64,000 bases of DNA, taken from assembly GCF_014692675.1 (NCBI RefSeq), contig NZ_JABFCZ010000015.1, positions 1 to 64,000 of the forward strand, given 5' to 3'. The position numbers were made by a program, and so were the translations under genes. Shown here piece after piece: positions 61,757 to 64,000 of this stretch (the first letter of the stretch is position 1; each line of letters begins with the position of its first letter). The notes below the pieces were generated by a model. That model ran no database searches and was not told the origin of the DNA. It worked only from the letters and a program-made list of their open reading frames with translations. This DNA comes from Roseibium aggregatum (GTDB lineage: Bacteria; Pseudomonadota; Alphaproteobacteria; Rhizobiales; Stappiaceae).

Positions 61757-63298
61757 TCAGGTCCTGGTGTCCGAAAGCCGCTGGCGCAAGTCGGTCTTCA
61801 GGACCTTGCCATAGGCGTTCTTGGGCAACGCATCGATGAAGAGGTAGGTTTTGGGCCGCTTGAACCGGGCCATGTTGGCAAGGCAATGGGCGTCCAGTTC
61901 GGCCTCGGAAAGCTGAGCCCCGTCCCGCGGAACAACGAAGGCGACAATCACCTCGCCCCATTCCGCATCGGGACTGCCGATCACCGAAACCTCGGCAATG
62001 TCCTCCAGTTGCAGCAGGACTTCCTCGACTTCGCGGGGATAGATGTTGGTGCCGCCGGAGATGATCACGTCCTTCGACCGGTCCGTCAGGGTGACGAAGC
62101 CGTCCGCATCCATCCGGCCCACATCCCCGGTCCACAGCCAGCCGTCGCGAAGGGACTTTTCCGTCGCTTCCCCGTTCTGCCAGTACCCGGCCATGACGGC
62201 CGCACCGTGAACCGCGATCTCCCCGTCCTCGCCGACCGCGCAAGGCGTTCCGTCTTCCTTCAGGATCCGGACCTCGACGCAGGATTGCGCAAAGCCCACC
62301 GACCCCAGCCGCTCGCGCCAGCGCGGATGGGAGCGGTCGGCGACCATGTTCCGCGGCAGGGCGGTGATCGTCATCGGGCATTCGCCCTGGCCGTAGATCT
62401 GCACGAACCGGGGCCCCATGGCCGCGACCGCGTCCTCGATATCGGCCACGTACATGGGCCCGCCGCCATAGACGATGGTCCGGATGCCCTCCCCGTCAGC
62501 CCCTTCCGCCTTCGCCCGGTCGACGAGGCGGCGCACCATGGTGGGTGCGGCAAACATGTGAACGCTTTTCAGGGAGCGCCCCAGCGCCAGTATTTCCGCC
62601 GGATCGAAGCCGCCGCTTTCCGGCACCGAATGGGCGGCGCCGCGCAGTACATGCATGAAATTGTAGAGACCGGCGCCGTGCGACATGGGAGCGGCGTAAA
62701 GCGCCACATCGTCCGTCCGGACCTCATCCACATCGACGAAATAGGAAAAGCTCATCGCATGGATATTGCCGTGGGTGATCATCACCCCCTTGGGCTGGCC
62801 GGTCGTTCCTGACGTGTAGAACAGCCAGGCAAGATCGTCCCGGGCACGGGTCGCCGGCTCCGGAAGAGATTGCGCGGCCTGCAGCTCGCGAAAGCTTTCG
62901 CCTTCGAGATCGATGAGTTCGGGGCCGTCAGTATGGTCATCGAGAGCGGCCTGCAGATCCAGCGCGGCCGCGGCGGACGCCACGAAGACTGCCCTGGCGC
63001 CGGCATTTTCCACGATGAAGGCGGCTTCCTTGGGATGGAGCTTGTAGTTGATCGGAACCGCGGCCCCGCCCGCATGCCAGACCGCATAAAGCAGGGCCAA
63101 ATACTCTGGAGCGTTCGGCATATAAACGGCGACCCGATCGCCCGGCTGCAGCCTGAGCTTGTCCGTTAGTCCTCCGGCGAGCCTACAAGTCTGTTCGCCA
63201 AGGGCCGAATAGGTCGCCGTCAACCGGTCGCCGGAATAAAGCGCCGGACGTTCCGGATAGAGCTGCGCGGTCCGTTGAAGCCAGATGGCGACATTCAT
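61757..63298 (-). CDS. Class I adenylate-forming acyl-CoA synthetase
   Basis: A 513-residue ANL enzyme that activates a carboxylic acid with ATP and CoA. The P-loop-like motif is LFYTSGTTGQPKGVMITHGN (about 165-184). IYGQGECPMTITAL is the A5-type motif, and WLWTGDVGRMDADGFVTLTDRSKDVIISGG carries the ATP ribose Asp and hinge. The catalytic lysine is in LPKNAYGKVLKTDLR near the end. Motifs do not reveal the acid; medium or long chain, aromatic or malonyl-like acids are all possible. Confidence 0.9.
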   Translation of the reverse strand: MNVAIWLQRTAQLYPERPALYSGDRLTATYSALGEQTCRLAGGLTDKLRLQPGDRVAVYMPNAPEYLALLYAVWHAGGAAVPINYKLHPKEAAFIVENAGARAVFVASAAAALDLQAALDDHTDGPELIDLEGESFRELQAAQSLPEPATRARDDLAWLFYTSGTTGQPKGVMITHGNIHAMSFSYFVDVDEVRTDDVALYAAPMSHGAGLYNFMHVLRGAAHSVPESGGFDPAEILALGRSLKSVHMFAAPTMVRRLVDRAKAEGADGEGIRTIVYGGGPMYVADIEDAVAAMGPRFVQIYGQGECPMTITALPRNMVADRSHPRWRERLGSVGFAQSCVEVRILKEDGTPCAVGEDGEIAVHGAAVMAGYWQNGEATEKSLRDGWLWTGDVGRMDADGFVTLTDRSKDVIISGGTNIYPREVEEVLLQLEDIAEVSVIGSPDAEWGEVIVAFVVPRDGAQLSEAELDAHCLANMARFKRPKTYLFIDALPKNAYGKVLKTDLRQRLSDTRT

Positions 63299-63545
63299 GC
63301 AATCCTCCCAATCGGCAGCGTCAAGCCGCCGCTCTTGTGTTTAATTATGCAAAAGGCGCCAGCGCCGGAAAGTGACGATCTTCAGTCCGAAGACGCCAAA
63401 AATTGTTCAGATGCCGCAACCGGACGGAATACGCTTCGTTATCCTCCTGTTGCTAGGCTCTCGTTTGCCCGACCGTCGACCGGAAAGCCGCATGAGGGTA
63501 ATCTTGCAATTAAAACAATGACAACGAATTGGCTAGAAGCACTAA

Positions 63546-64000
63546 ATGTACACGTCCGTTCTGACTGCTTTAGGCGGCCTTGGCCTGTTTCTGCTCGGCA
63601 TGCAGCTCATGACCAACGGCCTTCGGTCGCTGGCCGGCAACAGGCTTCGGCAGGTCCTGAAGACGTCGACGAAAACGCCGCGAAGCGGGGCCGTCACCGG
63701 AGCGATTGTGACCGCCCTTCTGCAATCTTCCAGCGCAACCACCGTTGCCACGGTCGGTTTCGTCAGTGCCGGGCTCATGACCTTCCCTCAGGCGCTGGGG
63801 GTCATTTTCGGTGCCAACATCGGCACCACATTCACCGGCTGGATGGTCGTCATATTCGGTTTCAAGCTGAAGCTCGACGTTATCGTATTGCCGCTCGTAT
63901 TCATCGGCGTGCTGTTGAAGATTTTCGGCCCCGGAACCTGGAAAACATTCGGAACGGTGCTCGCCGGATTCAGCCTCCTGTTCATAGGCATCAGCGCCCT
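63546..64000 (+). CDS. Na/Pi cotransporter family protein, 5' part
   Basis: The first 151 codons of a membrane protein cut by the window end. It opens MYTSVLTALGGLGLFLLGMQLM, continues with NGLRSLAGNRLRQVLK, and has the paired signature LLQSSSATTVATVGF (about 60-74) followed by GVIFGANIGTTFTGW, both hallmarks of NptA/YjbB-type Na+/phosphate transporters. A C-terminal PhoU-like domain is common in the family but would lie outside the window. About 250 bases separate it from the divergent acyl-CoA synthetase gene. Confidence 0.9.
   Translation, partial: MYTSVLTALGGLGLFLLGMQLMTNGLRSLAGNRLRQVLKTSTKTPRSGAVTGAIVTALLQSSSATTVATVGFVSAGLMTFPQALGVIFGANIGTTFTGWMVVIFGFKLKLDVIVLPLVFIGVLLKIFGPGTWKTFGTVLAGFSLLFIGISA

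Overview
The window is about 64 kb of GC-rich chromosome from an alphaproteobacterium, most likely Hyphomicrobiales (Rhizobiales) and possibly the Roseibium/Stappia neighbourhood. The last step is my inference from gene content. The supporting evidence is a circularly permuted two-piece tmRNA beside an alpha-type sspB, an FtsZ with a long C-terminal linker, the alpha order ftsQ-ftsA-ftsZ-lpxC-bamD-recN-ligA, and small alpha families (DUF1127, DUF2065, DUF4169). The MurE meso-DAP motif, LpxC and BamD show a Gram-negative envelope. Almost everything is chromosomal core.

Layout. (1) 0.2-4.1 kb, minus strand: hflK-hflC-DUF2065-degP, a membrane protein quality-control operon. (2) 4.4-7.6 kb: GNAT acetyltransferase, universal stress protein, folA and thyA, with a TfoX-like gene on the plus strand. 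(3) 7.8-9.35 kb, plus strand: ssrA (tmRNA), then sspB, DUF4169 and a ribbon-helix-helix gene. The tagging RNA and the adaptor that recognises its tag sit side by side. (4) 9.35-24.7 kb: a giant AsmA protein that probably starts at CTG, a D-lactate dehydrogenase-like flavoprotein opposite a hotdog thioesterase, two divergent ClC chloride channels, a PhyH dioxygenase, aminopeptidase P, DUF1127, a MITE-like element, prmA and a TPR protein. (5) 24.7-27.8 kb: UvrD/PcrA helicase, a GIY-YIG protein and a pair of inverted palindromic repeats.

(6) 27.8-52.9 kb, all minus strand: the complete division and cell wall block mraZ-rsmH-ftsL-ftsI-murE-murF-mraY-murD-ftsW-murG-murC-murB-ddl-ftsQ-ftsA-ftsZ, followed by lpxC, bamD, recN and ligA. 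Most junctions overlap by 1-4 bases, so synthesis of lipid II, the division ring and the septal synthase is translationally coupled. A ladder of 10-bp-phased TGGGA boxes (53043-53088) lies in the mraZ promoter and is the likely MraZ operator. (7) 53.3-56.4 kb: an AraC regulator divergent from a cupin and a flavin monooxygenase, a probable small oxidation cassette.

(8) 56.4-57.6 kb: the most foreign-looking segment. It is a 1.1-kb AT-rich islet bounded by 43-bp direct repeats and abutting rnpB. It holds an unrecognised 268-aa protein with two CxxC motifs, preceded by the C-terminal remnant of another protein whose final stop overlaps its start codon. I read this as a decayed toxin/immunity-type cassette. 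(9) 57.6-64 kb: RNase P RNA, a DUF2339 membrane protein, a TetR regulator convergent with an acyl-CoA synthetase, and the start of a Na/Pi cotransporter cut by the window end. I found no tRNA, rRNA, CRISPR array, intact insertion sequence or prophage.
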